NCBI RefSeq assembly: GCF_025642155.1
Contig: NZ_CP106798.1
Coordinates: forward strand, 2,728,001 to 2,792,000
Reading direction: 5' to 3'
DNA: 64,000 nucleotides
DNA from: Streptomyces sp. HUAS 15-9
GTDB taxonomy: Bacteria > Actinomycetota > Actinomycetes > Streptomycetales > Streptomycetaceae
The notes beneath the pieces were generated by a model that ran no database searches, was not told the origin of the DNA, and saw only the letters and a list, made by a program, of their open reading frames with translations. This document shows positions 52,233 through 60,677 of the stretch, one piece after another. How positions within the stretch are numbered: the first letter of the stretch is position 1; each line of letters opens with the position of its first letter. The position numbers were made by a program, and so were the translations under genes.

Positions 52233-53097
52233 CGGCCGCCGCGAGGATCCCGGCGACGACCTCGTCCACCGAGCCGGGGTGCAGGAAGAGGAACAGGTTC
52301 GGCTCGACGAGCTCCAGCTCCATGACCCGGGGTTCCCCCTCCTCCCCGTCGACGAGGTCCACGCGCGCGTACAGCAGCTCGGGAGCGTCCGGTACGGCGG
52401 CCAGGGCGCGTTCGGCGACGGAGAGTTCGGCAGGGGTCGGGGTCCACGGTTCCAGGTCGGGGTGGGCCACCTTGGCCGCGTCGTAGGCGGCGCCGGGTGC
52501 CAGGACGGCGCGCTTGCGGCTGGCGTGCAGCAGACGGCCGCCGAAGAACTGCAGGGCGCGCTCACCACTGACGTCTATGCCCTCGACGTACGGCTGCACC
52601 ATCGCGGTGAGCCCCTCGTCGTGCATCCGCGCCAGATGCCCCACGGCCCGGTCCCGCTCGCCGGGGGTGTAGCGCGCGGCGAACCGGGCGCCCGCGCCGA
52701 AGGTGGGCTTGACCACGAACTCGCGGTCGTCGGGCAGGTCGGGGGCGTCGCCGGGGGCGAGGTAGCTGGTCGGCACGACGGGCACACCGGCCGCCGCGAG
52801 GTCACCGAGATACCGCTTGTCCGTGTTCCAGCGCACGACGGCCGCCGGATTGGCGAGGCGCGTCGCCTTACCGACCCGCTCCGCCCACGCCACGAACTCG
52901 TCCGCGCGCCAGCTGTAGTCCCAGGTCGACCGGATGACGACGAGATCGAACCCGTCCCAGTCGACGCCGGGATCGTCCCAGTGCACGGCACCGGCCTCGG
53001 CCCCGGCGTCCGTGAGGGCCGCCACCAGCGCGGGCAGGTCACGGTCGTGATGGGGCTCATCGCCCGGGTCGTAGGTGGCGAGTGCGATACGGGGCAT
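52222..53097 (-). CDS. ATP-grasp family ligase
   Basis: This 291-residue protein resembles the RimK/DcsG group, which joins a carboxylate to an amine or forms a ring using ATP. Features are MPRIALATYDPGDEPHHDRDLPAL, VVIRSTWDYSWRADEFVAWAERV (the STWDY signature of cycloserine-type ligases), DREFVVKPTFGAGARFAARY (nucleotide-binding Lys and Gly-rich loop), MVQPYVEGIDVSGERALQFF and the metal-ligand VMELELVEPNLFLFL. Substrates cannot be predicted. It starts ATG at 53097 and is divergent from the MerR-PP2C gene. Confidence 0.85.
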   Translation of the reverse strand: MPRIALATYDPGDEPHHDRDLPALVAALTDAGAEAGAVHWDDPGVDWDGFDLVVIRSTWDYSWRADEFVAWAERVGKATRLANPAAVVRWNTDKRYLGDLAAAGVPVVPTSYLAPGDAPDLPDDREFVVKPTFGAGARFAARYTPGERDRAVGHLARMHDEGLTAMVQPYVEGIDVSGERALQFFGGRLLHASRKRAVLAPGAAYDAAKVAHPDLEPWTPTPAELSVAERALAAVPDAPELLYARVDLVDGEEGEPRVMELELVEPNLFLFLHPGSVDEVVAGILAAAATR

Positions 53098-53140
53098 GCG
53101 CCGCAGGCTAACAACCGCTGCCGCAACCGATCCAACGGGT

Positions 53141-53171
53141 TTGACCTTCACCTTTGGTGAGGCCCCAGCAT
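53141..53171 (+). promoter_or_regulatory. MerR-type promoter of the MerR-PP2C gene
   Basis: TTGACC and CAGCAT are separated by 19 bp, the unusual long spacing of MerR-controlled promoters. The spacer holds a near-perfect dyad, CTTCACC-TTT-GGTGAGG, matching the expected binding position. Confidence 0.65.
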
Positions 53172-53212
53172 CAGTGGCGGAACGACGAGCGGACGTACGG
53201 GGGTGGCGGCGC

Positions 53213-54274
53213 ATGGAGCTGCTGACGATCGGGGCCTTCTCGAAGGCGTGCCGGCTGTCACCGAAGGCGCTGCGGCTGTACGACGAGCTGGAGCTGCTGC
53301 GGCCCGCGCGGGTCGACCCGGACACCGGGTACCGCTATTACGCGGTGGAGCAGCTGGAGCGGGCACGGCTGGTGGCGTGGCTGCGGCGGCTGGGGATGCC
53401 GCTGGCCTCGATCCGGCAGGTGTGCGCGCTGCCGCCCGCGGCGGCCGCCCGCGAGATCCGTGCCTATTGGGCGCGGGTCGAGCGGGAGACGGCCGTACGC
53501 CGCGATCTGGCCGGGTTCCTCGTCGACCACCTGACCGCAGAGCCGAGGAAGGACACCACGATGCTGGAACTGCGCTATTGCGCCCACTCCGACACCGGGC
53601 GCGTACGGCCCGCCAACCAGGACACGGCCTACGCGGGCACACGGCTGCTCGCCGTGGCCGACGGGTTCGGGCCCGCCGGGGCGCCCGCGAGCAGCGCCGC
53701 CGTGGAGGCGCTGAAGTTCCTGGAGAGCGAGGAGCCGTCGGCGGGCAGCGTGCTGAACCTGCTGGAGGAGGCCGTGCGGGGCGCGACCGAGGCGGTCCGG
53801 GACGTGGCCGGCGGCAGCGACACCGTCGGCACCACGCTGACCGCGCTGCTGTGGACGGGGTCCCGGCTGGCCCTCGTCCACATCGGCGACTCCCGCGCGT
53901 ATCTGCTCCGCGACGGCGGCCTGTTCCGGATCACCCACGACCACACGGTCGTCCAGTCGATGATCGACGAGGGCCGGCTGACCGCGGAGGAGGCCACCGC
54001 CCATCCACAGCACGCCATGCTCCTCAAGGCGCTCTCGGGCGACACCCCTGCCGTCCCCGACCTGAAACTGCACGACGCCCTGCCCGGCGACCGGTACCTG
54101 CTGTGCTCCGACGGCCTGTCCGGCGTCGTACCGGACGCCCGGATCACCCAGCTCCTGTCCACCGCCCCGGCCCCGGACACCGCCGTACGCACCCTGATCA
54201 CCGAGGCGAACGCCGTGGGCAGCCCGGACAACGTGAGCTGCGTGGTGGCGGACGTGGTGGAGGCGGCGGCCTGA
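53213..54274 (+). CDS. MerR family regulator fused to a PP2C-type serine/threonine phosphatase
   Basis: The 353-residue fusion has an N-terminal MerR DNA-binding domain, residues 1-70 (LLTIGAFSKACRLSPKALRLYDELELLRPARVDPDTGYRYY), a linker helix, and from about residue 117 a PP2C domain (ELRYCAHSDTGRVRPANQD). The phosphatase keeps its metal motifs: VADGFG, HIGDSRAYLLRDG, CSDGLSG and SPDNVSCVV. It would link transcription of a target, probably its own gene, to protein dephosphorylation. Its promoter has MerR-type geometry. The effector and phosphoprotein partner are unknown. Confidence 0.9.
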   Translation: MELLTIGAFSKACRLSPKALRLYDELELLRPARVDPDTGYRYYAVEQLERARLVAWLRRLGMPLASIRQVCALPPAAAAREIRAYWARVERETAVRRDLAGFLVDHLTAEPRKDTTMLELRYCAHSDTGRVRPANQDTAYAGTRLLAVADGFGPAGAPASSAAVEALKFLESEEPSAGSVLNLLEEAVRGATEAVRDVAGGSDTVGTTLTALLWTGSRLALVHIGDSRAYLLRDGGLFRITHDHTVVQSMIDEGRLTAEEATAHPQHAMLLKALSGDTPAVPDLKLHDALPGDRYLLCSDGLSGVVPDARITQLLSTAPAPDTAVRTLITEANAVGSPDNVSCVVADVVEAAA

Positions 54275-54317
54275 CACCCTTCGACACGGCAGCCGGGCGT
54301 CGGGCAGGATCGGGTCC

Positions 54318-54923
54318 ATGGCGCTTTCGGGGACCGACGCGTACACCGGCGTGGACCATCTGCCTCCGCTCGTCCGGCGCGCGGTGGCCGTCGCCCGTGG
54401 CCACGGCTTCCCGTATTCGTGCCGCCCCGAGCAGGGGCGTCTGCTGTACGCCCTGGCGGGCGGCGCACGGGCCCGGATCGGCGAGACGGGCACGGGGCTC
54501 GGGGTGGGGCTGGCTTGGCTGGCCGCCGGCGCGGGTGACGGCGTGCGGCTGTACAGCGTCGAGCGCGAGCCGGCGCGGGCGCGGGTCGCGGCCGGGATCT
54601 TCGCCGGCCGGCCGGGGGCCGAGGTGCTCACCGGCGACTGGCGGAGGATCGAGGAGCACGCGCCGTACGACCTGCTCGTGCTCGACGGCGGCGGGCAGGG
54701 AAAAGCGCCCGGGGACACCCCCGCCGACGTGGAGCGGCTGCTCGTACCCGGCGGCACGGTCGTCGTGGACGACTTCACGCCCGCCACCACCTGGCCGCCG
54801 CTGCACGACGGTCTCCCCGACCGGGCCCGGCTGCACTGGCTGGAGCACCCGGTGCTGTGCTCGGCGGAGCTGCGACTCGCTTCGGATCTGAGCGCGGTCG
54901 TGGGGACGCGGCGCCTGGTGTAG
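54318..54923 (+). CDS. O-methyltransferase-like protein
   Basis: The 201-residue Rossmann protein resembles class I O-methyltransferases: ARIGETGTGLGVGLAWLAAGAGDGVRLYSVERE (motif I and following acidic residue), GDWRRIEEHAPYDLLVLDGGG and LLVPGGTVVVDDFTP. Its partner in the family is often a small molecule or a carrier protein. It lies 43 bp after the MerR-PP2C gene and 51 bp before matB, so operon membership is unclear. Confidence 0.8.
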   Translation: MALSGTDAYTGVDHLPPLVRRAVAVARGHGFPYSCRPEQGRLLYALAGGARARIGETGTGLGVGLAWLAAGAGDGVRLYSVEREPARARVAAGIFAGRPGAEVLTGDWRRIEEHAPYDLLVLDGGGQGKAPGDTPADVERLLVPGGTVVVDDFTPATTWPPLHDGLPDRARLHWLEHPVLCSAELRLASDLSAVVGTRRLV

Positions 54924-54974
54924 GAAGGGTGCTGTCGTCCCCTGCAGCGTCCCGACAGACAAGGAGTGCTTCGC

Positions 54975-56420
54975 GTGTCCTCCCTCTTTCCGGCCCTGGT
55001 GGGCGGTTCCGGCGAGCGAGTCGCCCTGCGGTTCGGCGAACGGTCGCTGACGTACGCGCAACTGGGTGCCGCCGCGGGGGCCGTGGCCGCCCGGGTTCAT
55101 GGCGCGGGCCGGGTGGCCGTGTGGGCGACCCCGGAGCTGGAGACGGCCGTCGGGGTGGTGGGCGTGCTGCTCGCCGGGGCGGCCGCGGTGCCGCTCAACC
55201 CGAAGTCGGGGGAGAAGGAACTCGCGCACATCCTCTCCGACAGCGCGCCCTCGCTGGTGCTGACCGCGCCGGGTGACGAACTCCCGGCGGCACTGGCTGA
55301 CTTGGAGCGCGTCGATGTCGACGCGTTCGGCAGCGGGGACGTGCCCGAGGACCGTACGTCCGAAAGCGACCCCGCGCTGATCGTCTACACCTCCGGCACC
55401 ACCGGTCCGCCCAAGGGCGCCGTCATCCCCCGCCGGGCGCTCGCCACGACCCTGGACGCGCTCGCCGACGCCTGGCAGTGGACCGGCGAGGACGTCCTGG
55501 TGCACGGGCTGCCGCTGTTCCATGTGCACGGTCTGGTGCTCGGCGTGCTCGGCCCGCTCCGGCGCGGCGGATCCGTGCGGCATCTCGGGCGCTTCGGCAC
55601 CGAGGGCGTGACCCGGGAGCTGAACGACGGCGCCACCATACTGTTCGGGGTGCCGACGATGTACCACCGCATCGCCGAGGCCCTGCCCCGCGACCCGGAG
55701 CTGGCCAAGGCGCTCGGCCGGGCCCGGCTGCTCGTCTCCGGCTCGGCCGCGCTGCCCGTGCACGACCACGAGCGGATCACGGCGGCGACCGGTCAGCGGG
55801 TGATCGAGCGGTACGGCATGACGGAGACGCTCATGAACACCAGCGTGCGGGCCGACGGCGAGCCGCGCGCGGGCACGGTCGGGGTGCCGCTGCCGGGCGT
55901 GGAGCTTCGGCTGGTGGAGGAGGACGGGACGCCCGTCGCGGCGTACGACGGGGAGACCGTCGGCGAGATCCAGGTGCGCGGCCCGAACCTGTTCACCGAG
56001 TACCTCAACCGGCCCGACGCGACCGCCGCCGCCTTCACCGAGGACGGCTGGTTCCGGACCGGGGACATGGCCGTGCGCGAGCCGGACGGGTACGTGCGCA
56101 TCGTCGGACGCAAGGCCACCGACCTGATCAAGAGCGGCGGTTACAAGATCGGGGCCGGGGAGATCGAGAACGCCCTCCTGGAGCATCCGGGGGTGCTGGA
56201 GGCGGCCGTCACCGGGGAACCGGACGCGGATCTGGGCGAGCGGATCGTGGCGTGGATCGTCCCGGCGGATCCCCAGTCCCCGCCGTCCGACCAGGAGTTG
56301 GCCGACCATGTGGCCCGCAGGCTGGCTCCGCACAAGCGCCCGCGTGTCGTACGGCACCTGGACGTCCTCCCCCGCAACGACATGGGGAAGATCATGAAGC
56401 GGGAGCTGCGCGATGCCTGA
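54975..56420 (+). CDS. matB: Malonyl-CoA synthetase (malonate-CoA ligase)
   Basis: This 481-residue adenylate-forming enzyme makes malonyl-CoA (or methylmalonyl-CoA) from the free diacid, ATP and CoA. It reads very like the S. coelicolor MatB I remember: VPLNPKSGEKELAHILSDSAPSLVL, VYTSGTTGPPKGAVIPRRALATTLDALADAWQWTGEDVL and ERYGMTETLMNTSVRADGEPRAGTVGVPLPGVELRL, with the hinge GRKATDLIKSGGYKIGAGEIE and the catalytic Lys near NDMGKIMKREL. The GTG start has AAGGAG eight bases upstream. It overlaps the following carboxyltransferase gene by 8 bp. Confidence 0.95.
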   Translation: MSSLFPALVGGSGERVALRFGERSLTYAQLGAAAGAVAARVHGAGRVAVWATPELETAVGVVGVLLAGAAAVPLNPKSGEKELAHILSDSAPSLVLTAPGDELPAALADLERVDVDAFGSGDVPEDRTSESDPALIVYTSGTTGPPKGAVIPRRALATTLDALADAWQWTGEDVLVHGLPLFHVHGLVLGVLGPLRRGGSVRHLGRFGTEGVTRELNDGATILFGVPTMYHRIAEALPRDPELAKALGRARLLVSGSAALPVHDHERITAATGQRVIERYGMTETLMNTSVRADGEPRAGTVGVPLPGVELRLVEEDGTPVAAYDGETVGEIQVRGPNLFTEYLNRPDATAAAFTEDGWFRTGDMAVREPDGYVRIVGRKATDLIKSGGYKIGAGEIENALLEHPGVLEAAVTGEPDADLGERIVAWIVPADPQSPPSDQELADHVARRLAPHKRPRVVRHLDVLPRNDMGKIMKRELRDA

Positions 56421-57756
56421 GCGGCTGTCGGCGCGCGACATACTCGCACTGGTCTGCGACGCCTCCACCTTCACCGAACTCCCCTACCGGGAAGGGAAGT
56501 CCGCGCCCGACGGACCGATCTCCTGGCAGGGGTACGACGCCTCGCGCGCCCGCGCCGCCCGCCGCACCGGCGAGGAGGAGTCCGTCGTCTGCGGCACCGC
56601 CCGCGTCGAGGGCACGCCCGCCGTGCTGATCGCCTTCGAGTTCGGCTTCCTCGGCGGCTCCCTGGGCCGGCGTACCGGCGACCGCCTGGAGGCGGCGTAC
56701 ACCCACGCCCGCGCACACCGCCTCCCGGTCGTCCCGCTGATCGCCACCGGCGGCAGCCGGATGCAGGAGGGCATGTTCGCGCTGACCCAACTCCAGCGTG
56801 TGGCCCGACAGTCGGCGCTCACCCGGGAGGCAGGCCTGTCCCAGATCGCCGTACTGCGCGACCCGACGACGGGCGGCGGCTGGGCCACCCTGGGCGCCGG
56901 TGCCGACATCACCCTCGCCCTCCCCGGGGCCCAGGTCGGCTTCGCGGGCTCCCGGGTCCGCCCGCCGGACGCCGACCCCGCCGCCTACACGGCGGAGGCG
57001 CAGGTGGCGGCGGGTTCGGCGGACGCGGTGGTACGACCCGAGGAGCTGCGGGAGACGCTCGGGCTGTGGCTACGGCTGCTGACCACACCGGCGGCCGAGG
57101 CCCCGCCCCCGTCCGCGCTCGGCTCCACACCCCTCCCGGCCACCGGCTGGGAGGCCGTCCTCCGCGCCCGCTCCCCCGAACGCCCCCGGGCACAGGCCTA
57201 CTTGGACGCGTACTTCACCCGCCGTGCCGCGCTCGTCGGCGACCGCTGCGGGGGCACCGATCCCGACGGGATGCTGTGCGGCTTCGGCGAGCGGGACGGA
57301 CGTACCGTCGCCTACGCCGCCCAGACCGGGACGAAGACCCGCCCCGCCGGATACCGCACCGCCGCCCGGCTGATCCGGCTGGCGGACCGGCTCGGGATAC
57401 CGGTGCTGACCCTGGTGGACACACCGGGCGCGGCGAACGACGCCGAGGCGGAGCGAGAGGGCGCGGGTGCGGCGATCGCGGACGTGTTCGGGGCCGTGGC
57501 CGCCGCCCGTACCCCGGTCACCACGCTCGTCATCGGCGAGGGCGGCTCGGGCGGGGCGCTGGCGCTGGCGGCGCCCGGCAACACCTGGGCCACGCCGGAC
57601 AGTTACTTCTCGGTCATCGCCCCGGAACTGGCGGCCGCCATCCTGAAGCGCCCCCCGGAGGAGACGGAGGCGACGGCCGACCAGCTCCGTATCCGGCCAC
57701 AGGACCTGGTGGAGCTGGGAGTGATCCGCGGCATCGTGGACCACGCCCGGCGTTGA
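56413..57756 (+). CDS. Acyl-CoA carboxylase carboxyltransferase with fused beta/alpha domains
   Basis: The 447-residue protein has two crotonase-like halves, an AccD-like N-terminal half (AFEFGFLGGSLGRRTGDRLEAAY, LIATGGSRMQEGMFALTQL) and an AccA-like C-terminal half (LTLVDTPGAANDAEAEREGAGAAIADVF, LVIGEGGSGGALALAAPGNTW). It transfers the carboxyl group from biotin to acetyl- or related acyl-CoA. It lacks the zinc-ribbon of E. coli AccD. Coupling to matB places two malonyl-CoA sources in one transcript. A biotin carboxylase partner is not in this window. Confidence 0.9.
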   Translation: MPERLSARDILALVCDASTFTELPYREGKSAPDGPISWQGYDASRARAARRTGEEESVVCGTARVEGTPAVLIAFEFGFLGGSLGRRTGDRLEAAYTHARAHRLPVVPLIATGGSRMQEGMFALTQLQRVARQSALTREAGLSQIAVLRDPTTGGGWATLGAGADITLALPGAQVGFAGSRVRPPDADPAAYTAEAQVAAGSADAVVRPEELRETLGLWLRLLTTPAAEAPPPSALGSTPLPATGWEAVLRARSPERPRAQAYLDAYFTRRAALVGDRCGGTDPDGMLCGFGERDGRTVAYAAQTGTKTRPAGYRTAARLIRLADRLGIPVLTLVDTPGAANDAEAEREGAGAAIADVFGAVAAARTPVTTLVIGEGGSGGALALAAPGNTWATPDSYFSVIAPELAAAILKRPPEETEATADQLRIRPQDLVELGVIRGIVDHARR

Positions 57757-57863
57757 GCCTCGGCAGGGGCGGGCGCAACCGGCCGAACGGGGGACATCGC
57801 CGGTCGGCTTCGGGAACAATGGAGCCGGTAGTGGATCAAGAACACGGGGGAGCGTGCGCGGCC

Positions 57864-58295
57864 ATGGCCAAGCTGGTGGAGTTCAGGACCGATGACGGCA
57901 CGGTCGTCGTCGTGGAGACCGCGGACCCCACGACCGGGACCCGCCTCGTCTCACGCGGCGAAGGCCCCGGCAACGGACCCGGCAACGGAACGGCGGACCG
58001 GACCGTCCACACCTTCGAGAGCGCCCTGGGCTCGGTCCGCTCGGCGGCGCAGTCCGCGCTGCGGGTCTTCCGGGAGGGCGCGCTGCGGCCCGACTCCGTG
58101 GAGCTGGAGTTCGGGGTGAAGCTGAGCGCGGAGGCCGGGGCGGTGATCGCCAAGGGTGCGGCCGAGGGACAACTGGTCGTCCGGCTCAGCTGGTCGTCGG
58201 GACAGGAGGCGGCGGCCCCGTCGAGCACGCCACGTCAGGAGCCGCCGCAGACGCCGGCCGTCCCGCCCGCGGCGGGTCCCACCACCGGGTCCTGA
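57864..58295 (+). CDS. CU044_2847-type small protein
   Basis: The 143-residue protein reads AKLVEFRTDDGTVVVVETADP, SALGSVRSAAQSALRVF and PDSVELEFGVKLSAEAGAVIAKGAAEGQLVVRLSWS. The beta-strand/helix/beta pattern fits the CU044_2847 (trypsin-co-occurring, Trypco1-like) family, found beside peptidases and predicted conflict proteins. A disordered Pro/Ala/Ser tail follows. I chose the ATG at 57864 with GGGGAG upstream; an in-frame ATG at 57819 lacks a ribosome site. No partner peptidase is adjacent. Confidence 0.75.
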   Translation: MAKLVEFRTDDGTVVVVETADPTTGTRLVSRGEGPGNGPGNGTADRTVHTFESALGSVRSAAQSALRVFREGALRPDSVELEFGVKLSAEAGAVIAKGAAEGQLVVRLSWSSGQEAAAPSSTPRQEPPQTPAVPPAAGPTTGS

Positions 58296-58528
58296 GCAGC
58301 GCACCGTACGTGCCCCTTCCCGGGGCGGGCGGCATGTTACCCGTACGCCACCTCCGGGCGGGCCGGGCACGACCCGCGTCCCCGCCCGGCTCCTGCGAAC
58401 CCCCCATTCAGCGGCACCCCGCCCGGCCCCCTCCAGAAGGCGCACCGTCCCCCGGCCCGCGCAGGATGCAGGAAGAGGCCCGCCACCCGGCGGCACCCCC
58501 ACGGCCTGCGCACCCGGGAGGATCTGCC

Positions 58529-59566
58529 GTGACCGTCAGTCTGGAGCAGTTGCGCCGCTGCCACTTCGCCGTCGACCTGGGGGCGGCCCGCACCCGGGTG
58601 TATGTGAAGGGCGCCGGTCTGGTCGTCGACCAGCCCTCCGTCGCTGCCGTGAACATCCGGACCGGCGCGCTCATCGCGGTGGGCGACTTCGCGGAGCGGA
58701 TGACGGGGCGGACGCCGAGTTACATCCGCGTGGTGCGGCCGGTCTCCGGCGGTACGGTCGTCGACATCGAGATGGCCCAGCGCATGCTGCGCCATCTGCT
58801 CGGCGACAAGGTCCGCCGCACCCTGCGCCGCAAGACCCGCCTCCGGGCCGCCGCCTGCACCCCGCACGACGCCGGTCCGCTGGCCCAGCGAGCGACCATC
58901 GAGACCCTGGTCGGCCTGGGCGCCCGGCGCGTCGAACTCGTCGACACCCTCATCGCCGCCGCCGTGGGCTGCGGGCTCCCGGTGGAACAGCCCCAGGGCA
59001 TGATGATCGTCGTGTGCGGGGCCGCCGCCACCCAGGTCGCCGTCCTCTCGCTCGGCTCGATCGTCACCGCCGAGCGGATCAACGTCGGCGGGGAGGCCGT
59101 CGACCACGCGATCGTGCAGCTCCTGCGGCACGAGCACGAACTGGTGCTGCCGAGCCAGTCCGTACGGCCGTTGCAGCTGGCCCTGTCCGGCAGCGGTCTC
59201 AACGCGCAGGGACCGGCGACCACGGAGATCCACGGGCGGGACGTGGCCACCGGCCTCGCCCGGTCCGTGCGGGTCGACACCGCGACCGTACGGGAAGCCA
59301 TCCACACGCCGTTGACGGCCGTGCTGGACGGCATCGGCAAGGTGCTGCGGGTCTGCCCACCCGATCTGGTGGCCGACCTCGCCGACGTCGGGATGATGAT
59401 GGTCGGCGGGTCCGCGCTGATCCCCGGGTTCGACGAGATGCTCAGACGGGCCACCGGCATGCCGGTGCACATCGCCGAGCGGCCCGACGTGTGTGCCGTA
59501 CAGGGCATCGGCGCCATGCTGGAGGGCAGGATCGAGCCGATGACGCTGGACCCACTGGCGGCCTGA
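58529..59566 (+). CDS. mbl: MreB/Mbl-like actin homologue
   Basis: This 345-residue cytoplasmic actin-fold ATPase has phosphate-1 HFAVDLGAARTRVYVKGAG, RPVSGGTVVDIEMAQRMLRHLL, MMIVVCGAAATQVAVLSLG (phosphate-2) and VGMMMVGGSALIPGFDEML (adenosine motif). Sequence and position, a few genes after matB and the fused carboxyltransferase, match the divergent Streptomyces Mbl, which acts with MreB in spore-wall formation. It is shorter than MreB at the ends. The GTG start has GGGAGG seven bases upstream; the upstream open frame from 58310 is Pro/Arg low complexity and unlikely to be translated. Confidence 0.85.
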   Translation: MTVSLEQLRRCHFAVDLGAARTRVYVKGAGLVVDQPSVAAVNIRTGALIAVGDFAERMTGRTPSYIRVVRPVSGGTVVDIEMAQRMLRHLLGDKVRRTLRRKTRLRAAACTPHDAGPLAQRATIETLVGLGARRVELVDTLIAAAVGCGLPVEQPQGMMIVVCGAAATQVAVLSLGSIVTAERINVGGEAVDHAIVQLLRHEHELVLPSQSVRPLQLALSGSGLNAQGPATTEIHGRDVATGLARSVRVDTATVREAIHTPLTAVLDGIGKVLRVCPPDLVADLADVGMMMVGGSALIPGFDEMLRRATGMPVHIAERPDVCAVQGIGAMLEGRIEPMTLDPLAA

Positions 59567-59855
59567 ACCCCCCAGTGATGTACGTCAGTAGGGCAGGATC
59601 CGCCCCGAAGGCGTCCTGCGGTCGATCTCCTGCCCGCGAGGTGCGGCGGGCCGACGGCTGACACGAACACGGATCCGGCGGTCCATGACGCCTCCTCAGG
59701 CCTCGTACTGTCGGGTCTTCCTGGCACTGCTCGTCACCGCTCATTCGGTACGAGGTCAGTGCCCCGCAGTTGATACGCCCAAGCCTCGCCCGCGACCCGG
59801 TCTGGCACATCGTGCCCACGGAGCGACCTCCCATGCCTCCCCGGCAGGAGACGAA
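59567..59855. other. Gap with no gene recognised
   Basis: This stretch between the mbl-like gene and the hairpin at 59856 has several short open frames of Arg/Pro/Ser-rich text with no ribosome site or family resemblance. I see nothing convincing in it. Confidence 0.6.
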
Positions 59856-59891
59856 GGGGTCCGTCTACTCCCGGAGGAGGAGACGGACCCC
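59856..59891 (-). terminator. Terminator of the secreted HNH-like gene
   Basis: GGGGTCCGTCT and AGACGGACCCC form a perfect 11-bp stem with a 14-nt loop, 10 bp beyond the stop of the minus-strand gene at 59901. Confidence 0.75.
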
Positions 59892-59900
59892 TGAACCGCG

Positions 59901-60425
59901 TCAGCCGAGGCCGAGGCTGGAGAGCGCGGTGGTCCAGTCGGTGACGATCGCGTCCTGGGCATCGGCCAGGCTGACCCGACCGGCGCAGACGGCCTTCTTG
60001 AGCTTGTTCTCGACGGTGTCCTTGTTCGCGGCGGTCCTGGTGCCGTACTCGGGCTCCGGCCAGAGGTTGAGCTCGCTCTTGGGGGCGCCGCCGAGTTCGA
60101 GCGGGACGAAGTGGTCCTCCTCGTAGTCGGAGGTGCTGGTGTCCGTGTAGCCGTACTCGACGATCTGCTTCTTCTTCAGCGCGGTGGTGTACGAGCTGGA
60201 CGGCCGTACGGTCGCGGTCCAGCCGGAGACGCAGATCGTGGAGCCGATGGTGCTCTGAGTGACGTCGGGGTTGAACGCGCCGGGCTGGCAGCCGGGGTCG
60301 GGCAGGGGGAGGTGGTCCTGGCTGCAGCCGGCGGCATGGGCGCTGCCGGTGGTGACGGTGAGGCCCGCGGCGGCGAGGGCGAGGGTGGACAGGGTGGTCA
60401 CGAGGGGGCGCGGTATTCGGGACAT
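59901..60425 (-). CDS. Secreted HNH-like nuclease domain protein
   Basis: This 174-residue exported protein has a signal peptide ending SAHAAG. The mature part contains YTDTSTSDYEEDHFVPLELGGAPKSELNLWPEP, an HNH-type D-H...N core seen in many small bacterial and phage proteins. Helices with conserved Cys (LKKAVCAGRVSLADAQDAI) follow. DNase activity is inferred from the motif only, and a catalytic third His is not obvious. GGGAGA lies seven bases before the ATG. It is a single gene with its own terminator. Confidence 0.78.
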   Translation of the reverse strand: MSRIPRPLVTTLSTLALAAAGLTVTTGSAHAAGCSQDHLPLPDPGCQPGAFNPDVTQSTIGSTICVSGWTATVRPSSSYTTALKKKQIVEYGYTDTSTSDYEEDHFVPLELGGAPKSELNLWPEPEYGTRTAANKDTVENKLKKAVCAGRVSLADAQDAIVTDWTTALSSLGLG

Positions 60426-60586
60426 GTGGGGGTCTCCCGGTACGGTGCCCGGCACGATTTCCGGGCAGTCGTGCGCATGACAGCACCGGGTTCTTCTATG
60501 CGGGTAGACCCCTTTGCCGGACCAGGAATGCCTTGATTGAACATTTGACCTCACCATGACAGGCGTAGGTGAAGTCATGGGCCGGA

Positions 60587-60640
60587 CTTGGTTGTTGGGC
60601 GGGGCTTGGTTGTTGGGCGGGGTTTGGTTGTTGGGCGGGG
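60587..60640. repeat. Three 18-bp tandem repeats
   Basis: Units are CTTGGTTGTTGGGCGGGG twice and the variant TTTGGTTGTTGGGCGGGG, followed by a partial copy. They lie in the 252-bp gap between the cytidine deaminase and the secreted protein gene and are not coding. Confidence 0.9.
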
Positions 60641-60677
60641 CTTGGATCCCCGGATACTCGGCAGCTGAGTGTCGTGG

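Noticed and set aside
54198..56474. A 758-residue minus-strand frame opposite matB
   Set aside because: matB is unmistakable on the plus strand, and the antisense translation has shadow composition.
58310..58528. N-terminal extension of the Mbl-like protein from an ATG at 58310
   Set aside because: The extension is Pro/Arg/Ala low complexity without homology, whereas the GTG at 58529 has a strong GGGAGG site and begins at the actin-fold core.
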